From: Kingella negevensis
Lineage (GTDB): Bacteria; Pseudomonadota; Gammaproteobacteria; Burkholderiales; Neisseriaceae
DNA length: 64,000 nucleotides
Assembly: GCF_030177895.1 (NCBI RefSeq)
Contig: NZ_CP123448.1
Coordinates: 806,001-870,000, forward strand
Reading direction: 5' to 3'
Shown one piece after another: positions 34,992 to 42,245 of this stretch (its first letter is position 1; each line of letters starts with the position of its first letter). Below the pieces are notes generated by a model. That model was not told the DNA's origin. It ran no database searches and was given only the letters and a program-made list of their open reading frames with translations. The translations under genes and the position numbers were made by a program.

Positions 34992-35378
34992 TTATTTCAA
35001 AGTTTCGGGGTCGGGACGTTCGTCCCAGTTGAATTTTCGGGTGGGTGTGGGTTTTCGTAAACCACGCCGAACAGGGGCGTTTTCCGCTTGATTTTGGGGT
35101 ATTTCGGTGTTTGTGGGCGGTGGTGGGGTTATTTGGGTGTGGCTAACGTTGTTTTTGGCAGGTTGAACAGTTTGATTGCGTGTTTTTCTTTTGATAAATT
35201 CATTGAGTGTGCTTTGGGCTACTCTGACCCCATTCATTGCTAAAAATTCTAAAACTTGGCTATCGGTATAGCCGTTTTGTTTCAGAAGCAAAATGTCATC
35301 TTGAAACGGCGTGAGTTTTGAACGTTTTGGTATGGTGTTTTGTTGCATAAATTCGGTTGCGGTAATCTTTTTTTCCAT
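34992..35378 (-). CDS. Module B gene 4: TraK-like protein
   Basis: 128 residues. N-terminal helical region LTPFQDDILLLKQNGYTDSQVLEFLAMNGVRVAQSTLNEFIKRK parallels module A residue for residue in spacing. A Thr/Asn/Pro linker follows, then VRRGLRKPTPTRKFNWDER and PDPETLK. Directly upstream lie the TTATCGTA array and then the candidate nic site. Likely the active oriT-binding accessory protein of the element. Confidence 0.6.
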   Translation of the reverse strand: MEKKITATEFMQQNTIPKRSKLTPFQDDILLLKQNGYTDSQVLEFLAMNGVRVAQSTLNEFIKRKTRNQTVQPAKNNVSHTQITPPPPTNTEIPQNQAENAPVRRGLRKPTPTRKFNWDERPDPETLK

Positions 35379-35388
35379 GATGACTCCA

Positions 35389-35470
35389 TTATCGCTAAAA
35401 AATTGTATTTTATCGTAAAAAATCTATTATGGAATAAATTTTATCGTATTTAAAATGCATCTTTATCGTA
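35389..35470. repeat. TTATCG(T/C)(A/T) array, helically phased
   Basis: TTATCG-type repeats with ATCG at 35391, 35412, 35443 and 35465; spacings 21, 31 and 22 bases (about 2, 3 and 2 turns). They lie between the module B TraK-like gene and the candidate nic. The repeat differs from the TAGCAAG repeat of module A. Confidence 0.65.
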
Positions 35471-35590
35471 TTAAGTTGAATTTAACCTGCTTTTTATTGC
35501 ATATAAATCGTATTGTATCCGTATTTATCATTTTTCATCGGTAATTTATCGGTTTTAGGTATTTTTCTTTATTTAAAAACCTTAAAAATT

Positions 35591-35689
35591 TAGAACGCAG
35601 GATAGGCACAGTGTGCCAAAAAACGGACTAAATCGCCGTTTTTTTACATTCCGCTCGTGCGGAAACGCCGCGATGCGGCTATTTTTTTC
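35591..35689 (-). other. Candidate origin of transfer (oriT) with IncP-like nic
   Basis: On the minus strand TATCCTG|CG (35604-35597) fits the IncP/T-DNA-border nic pattern YATCCTGY. Directly 5' of it, on that strand, are GGCACA-C-TGTGCC (35605-35617), AAAAAACGG-N9-CCGTTTTTT (35618-35644), TTCCGC-N4-GCGGAA and GCCGC-N3-GCGGC. IncP oriTs have the same order: inverted repeat, nic, TraK-binding region, traK. A MOBP-type relaxase is encoded in the same island. Inferred, not shown experimentally. Confidence 0.55.
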
Positions 35690-35705
35690 ATGAAGAATAA
35701 TTTAT

Positions 35706-37124
35706 CCGAATGCGCCGTAAAACTTCGCCGTTCACGGCACAGATATCAGGCGCGGACTGCGAAGCAGTCCAATCAATGTTAAAATTTAGCCAATTTTTTA
35801 AAACTGAAACCTAAAAATGTTGATACTCAAAGCGTTCAAATTTGAACTCATACCAAACGGCGAGCAAATCCGCAAACTGAAACAATTTTGCGGCTGTTCG
35901 CGTTTCGTATTCAATCGGGCTTTGGCGTATCAAAATGAACAATATCAGTTAGATAAATCATTCAAATTTAGCTATTCAAAACTAACCGCATTGTTGCCTG
36001 AATGGAAACGTGAGTTAGTTTGGCTCAAAGACTGCCACAGTCAGGTTTTGCAACAAAGTCTAAAAGACTTGGAAAGTGCATTCAAAAACTTTTTTGCCAA
36101 ACGTTCGGACTTTCCAAAATTTAAACGCAAGGGAGAAAAAGACAGTTTCAGATTTCCGCAAGGTTGCAAATTGGAACAAGGAAATAACCGCATCTATTTG
36201 CCTAAAATAGGATTTGTGCGTTATCGCAATAGCCGAGCTATTTCAGGCTGCCTAAAAAACGTAACCGTCAGCCAAAAATGCGGTAAGTGGTATGTTTCTA
36301 TTCAAACAGAGTTTGAGACAGAAACGCCAAAACCCAACGGCGGAGAAATCGGTATTGATATGGGCATCGTTCGTTTTGCTACTTTGTCCAACGGCGAATA
36401 TTTTGAACCGATTAACGCTTTCAAAGCCTTAAAAGGCAAACTAGCGAAATTGCAAAAGCAGTTCAAACACAAAACTAAATTCAGCAAAAATTGGCAAAAG
36501 CTAAAAGCCAAAATTTCAAAATTGCACCACAAAATCAGCAATATCCGCAAAAACTACTTGCATCAAATCAGCAGCAAAATCAGCCAAAACCACGCGATTG
36601 TGTATGTTGAAGATTTGCAAGTGGTGAATATGTCTAAATCGGCAAAAGGTAATGCTGAACAACATGGCAAGAATGTGAAACAAAAATCAGGCTTAAATCG
36701 GGCGATTTTAGACCAATCTTGGTATGAATTTAGGCGACAGTTAGCATATAAATTGGCTTGGAATAGTGGTTTTTTGTTTGCTGTTCCGCCACAAAATACC
36801 AGCCGATGTTGCCCGAATTGCGGATATACGACAAAAGACAACCGCCAAACGCAGGCGAATTTTGAATGCGTAGAGTGTGGCTATCAAAACAATGCTGATG
36901 TTGTTGGTGCAATCAATGTGTTAAAACGTGGGCAAGCCATTCAGGCTGCCTGAAACGAAGTTCAGCGAAGCTAAAAACAAAAATCAGGGCAGGACGTGTC
37001 CGTAGTGCGTGTGAAGTGAACAATGCAGTCAGGTTGTCAGCAGCACGAACCCACCGAAGCGAGTCAGCAAAACATTGCTGGCCGCAGTAGGAATCCCCTT
37101 GCTTTAGCAAGGGGAGGACGTCAA
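35706..37124 (+). mobile_element. TnpB-only IS200/IS605-type element, copy 1
   Basis: Shared with copy 2 from about 35706 (after TTTAT) to GGACGTCAA at 37124. It has no tnpA and no terminal inverted repeats, as expected for the IS1341-like group. TTTAT directly left of both copies is the likely target/TAM motif. Confidence 0.8.
35817..36953 (+). CDS. tnpB: TnpB RNA-guided nuclease, copy 1
   Basis: 378 residues, a complete RuvC-type TnpB. Catalytic residues are Asp181 (GIDMGIVRFA), Glu265 (VYVEDLQVV) and Asp361 (NADVVGAIN). A zinc finger Cys332/335-Cys351/354 sits between the last two. TnpB cuts DNA next to a TAM as directed by reRNA from the element's right end, helping the element persist at sites it has left. 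About 95% identical to copy 2. The last residues IQAA come from an uptake motif. Confidence 0.95.
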   Translation: MLILKAFKFELIPNGEQIRKLKQFCGCSRFVFNRALAYQNEQYQLDKSFKFSYSKLTALLPEWKRELVWLKDCHSQVLQQSLKDLESAFKNFFAKRSDFPKFKRKGEKDSFRFPQGCKLEQGNNRIYLPKIGFVRYRNSRAISGCLKNVTVSQKCGKWYVSIQTEFETETPKPNGGEIGIDMGIVRFATLSNGEYFEPINAFKALKGKLAKLQKQFKHKTKFSKNWQKLKAKISKLHHKISNIRKNYLHQISSKISQNHAIVYVEDLQVVNMSKSAKGNAEQHGKNVKQKSGLNRAILDQSWYEFRRQLAYKLAWNSGFLFAVPPQNTSRCCPNCGYTTKDNRQTQANFECVECGYQNNADVVGAINVLKRGQAIQAA

Positions 37125-37144
37125 CAAAGAGAGAGTAGGGGCAA
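36954..37144 (+). ncRNA. Predicted TnpB guide RNA (reRNA), copy 1
   Basis: The conserved right end after tnpB has several hairpins, the last CCCCTTGC-ttta-GCAAGGGG (37095-37114), then AGGACGTCAA. The guide would be the next ~20 bases, CAAAGAGAGAGTAGGGGCAA. The RNA probably begins inside tnpB. Stem changes against copy 2 are compensated. Confidence 0.65.
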
Positions 37145-37154
37145 TTTTCAGGCG

Positions 37155-37200
37155 TAAAAAAAACCTACGGCTACCTGATATTTTTCAGGCAGCCGTAGGC
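37155..37200 (-). terminator. Terminator of the AbiEii-type gene
   Basis: On the minus strand, GCCTACGGCTGCCTGA-loop-TCAGGTAGCCGTAGG followed by T8. Confidence 0.85.
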
Positions 37201-37203
37201 TTT

Positions 37204-38085
37204 TTAGCGTTCTATTTCGGGTTCATCATGAGAAAAATGTTGGGATTGTCTCTGATTGATTTCATCTAGCTGATTCTGATACAAATTTGAACGTGTTTGC
37301 AGTTGGGTTTCGGGCTGTAAAACGTGAGCATTTTGTTCAAAAACGGCAGCAACTTGTTTTTGTTCAGGTGTGAGCAGATTTTGTTTAGCTTGGTATTCTT
37401 GTGATAAGGCAATATGATTTGCCATTTCATTCAATTCCAAAGCCATTGTTTCCAAATCTGTGTTGATTAAAAGTGGGTCGCGTTCTGCATCAGTTTCATA
37501 CGCGCTGACTAATTTATCAGGGTCTTGTGAAAAGGATTGTAGGCGTTGCGCTAGATTCTCGTTGAAATTATCGGGAAAGTTTTTAGCAAGATAATGTAAA
37601 TCAAATAAATCTCGTGCTTTTGTGCGTGTATTATCGCCGTCAAAAGCAGCGTGTAATTTATTGTCAATAATCCGTTCTATTGATGAAAAGCGAATGCCAT
37701 CTTTAACCGTAACCTGTTCTTCGGGAACAGGTGTACGGTAAGAAATTTCCATTTTCAGCGCATCTTGTAAACCAATTTTAGGTACGGAATACTGGATTAC
37801 ATAACGGCTAACTGTTTCAGTATCTTTTTTAACATTGATATTATCAATCTTAAAACCGACAGGTGTAGATTCTTTTATTTTGTTCAATAAATTCAATTTC
37901 TTATTGGAATCAAAATCCAAATCTTCTGAAAATCGGTTTAGACCATAGCCCAAATATAAAGCCGTGCCGCCTTTGAGTACCAAAGGAGTATCAGAAAGAT
38001 TTTGCAGAATGGCAACCATTAACTTTTCATGGGCGGCATTCCGCTCTTCTTGTGAAATCAGTTGATTGGATTTTTCTGTTTCCAT
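37204..38085 (-). CDS. AbiEii/AbiGii-type nucleotidyltransferase toxin
   Basis: 293 residues from METEKSNQ. Nucleotidyltransferase motif VLKGGTALYLGYGLNRFSEDLDFD (G-G-T..S-x-D-x-D), then ALKMEISYR and a KARDLFDLHYLAK segment, match the AbiEii toxin family that modifies tRNA or NTP targets and gives abortive phage resistance. The C-terminal 85 residues are Gln-rich and end SHDEPEIER, a tail very like that of the relaxase (SHDNEMER). The partner gene overlaps its start by 28 bases. Confidence 0.85.
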   Translation of the reverse strand: METEKSNQLISQEERNAAHEKLMVAILQNLSDTPLVLKGGTALYLGYGLNRFSEDLDFDSNKKLNLLNKIKESTPVGFKIDNINVKKDTETVSRYVIQYSVPKIGLQDALKMEISYRTPVPEEQVTVKDGIRFSSIERIIDNKLHAAFDGDNTRTKARDLFDLHYLAKNFPDNFNENLAQRLQSFSQDPDKLVSAYETDAERDPLLINTDLETMALELNEMANHIALSQEYQAKQNLLTPEQKQVAAVFEQNAHVLQPETQLQTRSNLYQNQLDEINQRQSQHFSHDEPEIER

Positions 38086-38522
38086 GTGGCTAATCTTTCT
38101 TTTTGTTGATGATTTAAATAAGGTTCGGCAGCCTGAATCAGCGCGTACACGGCTCGCTTGTCTTCGGGTGCTGGAAACCAATCATCTAAAATTACGCTAT
38201 TGATTGCGCCTTTTTGCAAAACAACGGTGTAAAGCAAATCAAAACAGGCGCGTGGGTGGTCGGCAATGAAAACTGGGCTATTTTCAGGAAAAATACCCAT
38301 GCTATTCAATCGTTTTGTACCGTCAATAACACCTTTTGCGCCTAATAGTTGATTGGTGTTGTATGGTTGATTATCGCCATAAACAAAAACACGTTCAGGT
38401 AGCGCACTGGCGAATGTTGCGGCTGAATGCCAATCACCTGTACCTTGTGGACTGCGAATATTGAGCGCGACCATATCACTGATGTAACGCTGTTTGCTGG
38501 TTGGGGGGATATGTAAAGGCAT
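38058..38522 (-). CDS. Putative antitoxin partner of the AbiEii-type gene
   Basis: 154 residues. It lies upstream of and overlaps the toxin gene, the position of AbiEi. It lacks the N-terminal winged helix I would expect of classic AbiEi; the middle (LLGAKGVIDGTKRLNSMGIF.. VFIADHPRACFDLLYTVVLQKG) resembles the C-terminal, toxin-neutralising half of such proteins. Function is inferred from position. Confidence 0.55.
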   Translation of the reverse strand: MPLHIPPTSKQRYISDMVALNIRSPQGTGDWHSAATFASALPERVFVYGDNQPYNTNQLLGAKGVIDGTKRLNSMGIFPENSPVFIADHPRACFDLLYTVVLQKGAINSVILDDWFPAPEDKRAVYALIQAAEPYLNHQQKERLATWKQKNPIN

Positions 38523-38561
38523 GATTATTCCTTTTTCAACAGTTTATTAAATTGTACCAAA

Positions 38562-38609
38562 AACGCCTATGACTACCTGAATTTTTTCAGGCAGCCATGG
38601 GCGTTTTTT
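38562..38609 (-). terminator. Terminator orphaned by TnpB copy 2
   Basis: ACGCCcATGgCTgCCTGAAAAAATTCAGGtAGtCATaGGCGTTTTTT on the minus strand. With the TnpB element removed it would lie about 25 bases after the stop of the lipoprotein gene at 40042-40494. Confidence 0.75.
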
Positions 38610-38636
38610 CATTTTGATGCGTTTATCTGAATGCGC

Positions 38637-40045
38637 CGTAAAACTTCGCCGTTCACGGCGGAGATATCAGGCGCGGACTGCGAAGCAGCCCAATCAATGT
38701 TAAAATTTAGCCAATTTTTTAAAACTGAAACCTAAAAATGTTGATACTCAAAGCGTTCAAATTTGAACTTATACCCAACGGAGAACAAATCCGCAAACTG
38801 AAACAATTTTGCGGCTGTTCGCGTTTCGTATTCAATCGGGCTTTGGCGTATCAAAATGAACAATATCAGTTAGATAAATCATTCAAATTTAGCTATTCAA
38901 AACTAACCGCATTGTTGCCTGAATGGAAACGTGAGTTAGTTTGGCTCAAAGACTGCCACAGTCAGGTTTTGCAACAAAGTCTAAAAGACTTGGAAAGTGC
39001 ATTCAAAAACTTTTTTGCCAAACGTTCGGACTTTCCAAAATTTAAACGCAAGGGAGAAAAAGACAGTTTCAGATTTCCGCAAGGTTGCAAATTGGAACAA
39101 GGAAATAACCGCATCTATTTACCCAAAATGGGTTGGGTACGCTATCGCAATAGCCGAGCTATTTCAGGCAGCCTGAAAAACGTAACCGTCAGCCAAAAAT
39201 GCGGTAAGTGGTATGTTTCTATTCAAACAGAATTTGAGACGGAAACGCCTACGCCAAACGGTGGAGAAGTCGGTATTGATATGGGTATCGTGCGCTTCGC
39301 GACTTTGTCCAACGGCGAATATTTTGAGCCGATTAACGCGTTTAAGAACCTAAAAGGCAAATTAGCGAAACTACAAAAACGTTTCAAAAACAAGACCAAA
39401 TTTTCTAAAAATTGGCAAAAGTTAAAAGCCAAAATTGCCAAATTGCACCATAAAATCAGCAATATCCGTAAAAACTACTTGCATCAAATCAGCAGCCAAA
39501 TCAGCCAAAACCACGCGATTGTGTACGTTGAAGATTTGCAAGTAGCTAATATGTCTAAGTCAGCAAAAGGCGATGCTGAACAGCATGGCAAAAATGTGAA
39601 ACAGAAATCAGGCTTAAATCGGGCGATTTTAGACCAGTCTTGGGCGGAATTTAGGCGACAATTGGCGTATAAATTGGCTTGGAATGGTGGTTTTGTGTTT
39701 GCTGTTCCACCACAAAATACCAGCCGATGTTGCCCGAATTGCGGACATACGACAAAAGACAACCGCCAAACGCAGGCGAATTTTGAATGCGTAGAGTGTG
39801 GCTATCAAAACAATGCCGATGTAGTCGGTGCAATCAATATATTAAAACGTGGGCAAGCCATTCAGGCTGCCTGAAACGAAGTTCAGCGAAGCTAAAAACA
39901 AAAATCAGGGCAGGACGTGTCCGTAGCGCGTGTGAAGTGAACAATGCAGTCAGGTTGTCAGCAGCACGAACCCACCGAAGCGAGTGAGCAAAACATTGCT
40001 AACCGCCGTAGGAATTCCCTTCGTTCACGGAGGGAAGGACGTCAA
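38637..40045 (+). mobile_element. TnpB-only IS200/IS605-type element, copy 2
   Basis: Same boundaries as copy 1 (TTTAT on the left at 38632-38636, GGACGTCAA on the right). It is inserted at the 3' end of the lipoprotein gene. Confidence 0.8.
38738..39874 (+). CDS. tnpB: TnpB RNA-guided nuclease, copy 2
   Basis: 378 residues with the same catalytic Asp181, Glu265, Asp361 and zinc-finger cysteines as copy 1. The differences (for instance GWVRYRNSR, NGGFVFAVP) avoid the active site, and many codon differences are silent, which suggests both copies have been under selection since duplication. Start and ribosome-binding region are identical to copy 1. Confidence 0.95.
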   Translation: MLILKAFKFELIPNGEQIRKLKQFCGCSRFVFNRALAYQNEQYQLDKSFKFSYSKLTALLPEWKRELVWLKDCHSQVLQQSLKDLESAFKNFFAKRSDFPKFKRKGEKDSFRFPQGCKLEQGNNRIYLPKMGWVRYRNSRAISGSLKNVTVSQKCGKWYVSIQTEFETETPTPNGGEVGIDMGIVRFATLSNGEYFEPINAFKNLKGKLAKLQKRFKNKTKFSKNWQKLKAKIAKLHHKISNIRKNYLHQISSQISQNHAIVYVEDLQVANMSKSAKGDAEQHGKNVKQKSGLNRAILDQSWAEFRRQLAYKLAWNGGFVFAVPPQNTSRCCPNCGHTTKDNRQTQANFECVECGYQNNADVVGAINILKRGQAIQAA

Positions 40046-40065
40046 TTTTTACTACATTGACTGAT
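39875..40065 (+). ncRNA. Predicted TnpB guide RNA (reRNA), copy 2
   Basis: Same scaffold as copy 1, with final hairpin TCCCTTCG-ttca-CGGAGGGA (40016-40035) and GGACGTCAA. Predicted guide TTTTTACTACATTGACTGAT is the 3' end of the neighbouring lipoprotein gene, so the RNA would target the uninserted allele. Confidence 0.65.
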
Positions 40066-40494
40066 GTATTTTTCGCTAATTGCTTTGATATTTGCGCTTG
40101 CTTGTTTAAATTCATTACTCAATGCGTTCAGTGGTAATTTTCCTTGTGCAGTTTGCAATTCTGCAATCAACTGTTTACAAGATTCATCTTCCACTTTAAA
40201 AAAACGGTTGCTACCGCTTGAATACAAATTAGCTGACAGCGTTTTTCTATCGTCAGACAGCGTAAATGGAATTTCTCCCAATCCTGTGTTCAATACCAAT
40301 TCCCCATTCTTTTCAGAAAAAGTGTAGTTTTGTGTTTCTTGTGAAAATAGGTAATTGCCACCGTCTTTTTTGATTTCTACAAATTGCAAAAATTCAGCAT
40401 CATCACGTTGCCAAACACCGACATAATCATCTGTGTTTTTACCGCCACACGCTGCCAACATCAAAACAAGAACCGATAAAGTGATGCGTTTCAT
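40042..40494 (-). CDS. Small lipoprotein, possible entry-exclusion factor
   Basis: 150 residues. A lipoprotein signal MKRITLSVLVLMLAACGGK (lipobox LAAC, Cys16) is followed by a beta-rich domain (YVGVWQRDDAEFLQFVEI..) and a helical end. Size, anchoring and position near the relaxase gene fit entry-exclusion lipoproteins of conjugative elements, but there is no sequence proof. The TnpB element supplies its stop codon (TGA from GTCAA); see findings. Confidence 0.65.
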   Translation of the reverse strand: MKRITLSVLVLMLAACGGKNTDDYVGVWQRDDAEFLQFVEIKKDGGNYLFSQETQNYTFSEKNGELVLNTGLGEIPFTLSDDRKTLSANLYSSGSNRFFKVEDESCKQLIAELQTAQGKLPLNALSNEFKQASANIKAISEKYISQCSKN

Positions 40495-40588
40495 TTTTGA
40501 AACTCCGTATAGGGTTGAAAAAATAGGCTATCAGCATAGGGGTTTTCTTGGTACGTTGTCAAATTGAAACAGGCAGCCTGAAAATATT

Positions 40589-41632
40589 TCAGCGTTCCAT
40601 TTCATTATCGTGTGAGCGGTCGGGCGATTTTTCAGGCTGCCTGATTTGTATCTGAACCTTGTCAAATTCCTGTTGCGCTTGGGTGGTAAATCCTTTTTCA
40701 GACACTTCTTGGGCAAATTTGCTCATGGCTTTGGCTTCGGTTTTGTAGCCATTCATGTACAGTTCACGCGCAATCATTTTGTATTCTGCAACAATCTTTT
40801 GGCGCGTTTTGTCCGCTTGATTCAAAAATGGGTGTTCAGGGCGTTTCCCTGACAAAATAGCTTGTGAAATGGCTAGTTTCTGCTGCAACTCTGCTTTGCT
40901 GCTTTGTCCACGTTCACGCATGGCGCGGATTGTGCTGTTTTCAGGCTTTTGGGTTTTACCACGATGTACGCGCTTGGTGGCGGCGCAATCAACGCCATTT
41001 TCACGCAACTTTTCGGCAAAACGGACACGCCACTCAAACAAATCATTTTTGCGTGGATTGAGTCGCTGACCGCGTTCATCTCGCATCAGTACGCATAGAT
41101 GAACGTGTGGGTGTTCGGGTTCGTCAGGGTCATGGCTGTTGTGGTGCAAGCCTAGAAAATATTGGTGTCCTTGAAATTGCTCTGCGGCAAAATCACGCGC
41201 TGCCTGTAATAGGGCATCGGGTGGCGTTTCTTTGGGCATGGACAAGACAATATTCAGGGCTTCTTTGTGTCGTGTCTCATCGGCGATACCGCAATGGCTT
41301 TGCCAGTCGTTCAAAAATTCTTTTACCGCTCGTTTACCATGAAAAATTTCGCCGTCTTGGTTTTCCAGTGCAATTTCTCCATTGCGTGAAACATAATCCG
41401 CATGGTTGCGTATCCCTTTCATGCCTTTGGAATTTTTGCTGTGGCGTTTGGGAATTTTTACCATGACTTCGGGCTTTTTTTGTGCGGCGGCACGTAGATT
41501 GGTTAAACCTGTACCTGTTTTGAGTGGTTTGGACGAGTGGCGACTACCAAAATTCAGGCTGCCTGATTTGGTGTGAACGCTGCGTGTGTAGCCAAGAAAC
41601 CAGTTATCAATTCTTCTATCTATCTGTTTCAT
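40589..41632 (-). CDS. MOBP-type relaxase
   Basis: 347 residues from ATG 41632, one base after the mobC stop. It nicks oriT and stays covalently bound to the transferred strand. The His-rich metal site is PEHPHVHLCVLM (H-x-H-x), preceded by FLGLHHNSHD; N-terminal MKGIRNHADYVSR may hold the nucleophile Tyr. The C-terminal 120 residues are helical and end RSHDNEMER. It is translationally coupled to mobC upstream. Confidence 0.88.
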   Translation of the reverse strand: MKQIDRRIDNWFLGYTRSVHTKSGSLNFGSRHSSKPLKTGTGLTNLRAAAQKKPEVMVKIPKRHSKNSKGMKGIRNHADYVSRNGEIALENQDGEIFHGKRAVKEFLNDWQSHCGIADETRHKEALNIVLSMPKETPPDALLQAARDFAAEQFQGHQYFLGLHHNSHDPDEPEHPHVHLCVLMRDERGQRLNPRKNDLFEWRVRFAEKLRENGVDCAATKRVHRGKTQKPENSTIRAMRERGQSSKAELQQKLAISQAILSGKRPEHPFLNQADKTRQKIVAEYKMIARELYMNGYKTEAKAMSKFAQEVSEKGFTTQAQQEFDKVQIQIRQPEKSPDRSHDNEMER

Positions 41633-41633
41633 T

Positions 41634-42176
41634 TTAAATATTTTCAATAGGACGATATTTGAACGGTTTATTTTGCTTGCGTAAAACTTTACCGACTGTT
41701 TCAGCGTGTTGCTTTAAAAATGCTGATAATTCAGTTAATTGCTGACTTGTCAAAGAATTAGGTGTAATGCTATTGAGTTGTCGCGCAATTTGATTGATGT
41801 TGCGCCCCAAACGCAAAAGTTGGTAATTAGACTGATATAGAGCCTGTACTTCGTCATTACTCAATACAGGATTTTGCGTAATGTACTCAGCGATAATATC
41901 GCGTACTACATCGTTTAAACTACTGTATTGCAGTTGGGCTTTTTGGTTTAGGTAATGTTGCTGCTGTGGTGGCAGGCGTAAAGTTAAGCGTTGATTTTGC
42001 TTGTTTTCTTGATAATTTTCAGTAGGAATATTTTCAGGCTGCCTGATTTGTTTCTCTGCCAGTTTTCGTAACATTAAAGATGCGCTGGCTTTACCATAGC
42101 GTTCTAATGCCATTAGTTGAAGCTGATTGATGACATCATGACTTAAACCAAAAACACGGATTTCTTGTTGTTTCAT
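41634..42176 (-). CDS. mobC: MobC-family relaxosome accessory protein
   Basis: 180 residues; of two adjacent ATGs the second (42176) is better spaced from AAAGGA. N-terminal part is ribbon-helix-helix-like (EIRVFGLSHDVINQLQLMALERYG; RLTLRLPPQQQHYLNQKAQ). The C-terminal motif YQLLRLGRNINQIARQLN is the MobC signature. MobC-type proteins melt or mark oriT for the relaxase. Confidence 0.85.
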   Translation of the reverse strand: MKQQEIRVFGLSHDVINQLQLMALERYGKASASLMLRKLAEKQIRQPENIPTENYQENKQNQRLTLRLPPQQQHYLNQKAQLQYSSLNDVVRDIIAEYITQNPVLSNDEVQALYQSNYQLLRLGRNINQIARQLNSITPNSLTSQQLTELSAFLKQHAETVGKVLRKQNKPFKYRPIENI

Positions 42177-42193
42177 CATTATTCCTTTTATCA

Positions 42194-42230
42194 AAATAAA
42201 ACCCTGTTTAGCGCAATGCTAAGCAGGGCT
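42194..42230 (-). terminator. Intrinsic terminator between primase and mobC
   Basis: On the minus strand, CCCTGCTTAGC-loop-GCTAAACAGGG then TTTTATTTT, followed by GATAAAAGGAA before mobC. It should limit readthrough from the primase gene into mobC and the relaxase. Confidence 0.75.
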
Positions 42231-42245
42231 TTTTGTTGAAAAAAA

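Noticed and set aside
33227..35470. Repeat arrays considered as CRISPR
   Set aside because: Units are 7-8 bases with spacings of 11-52 bases, and no cas genes are near; the phasing fits protein-binding sites.
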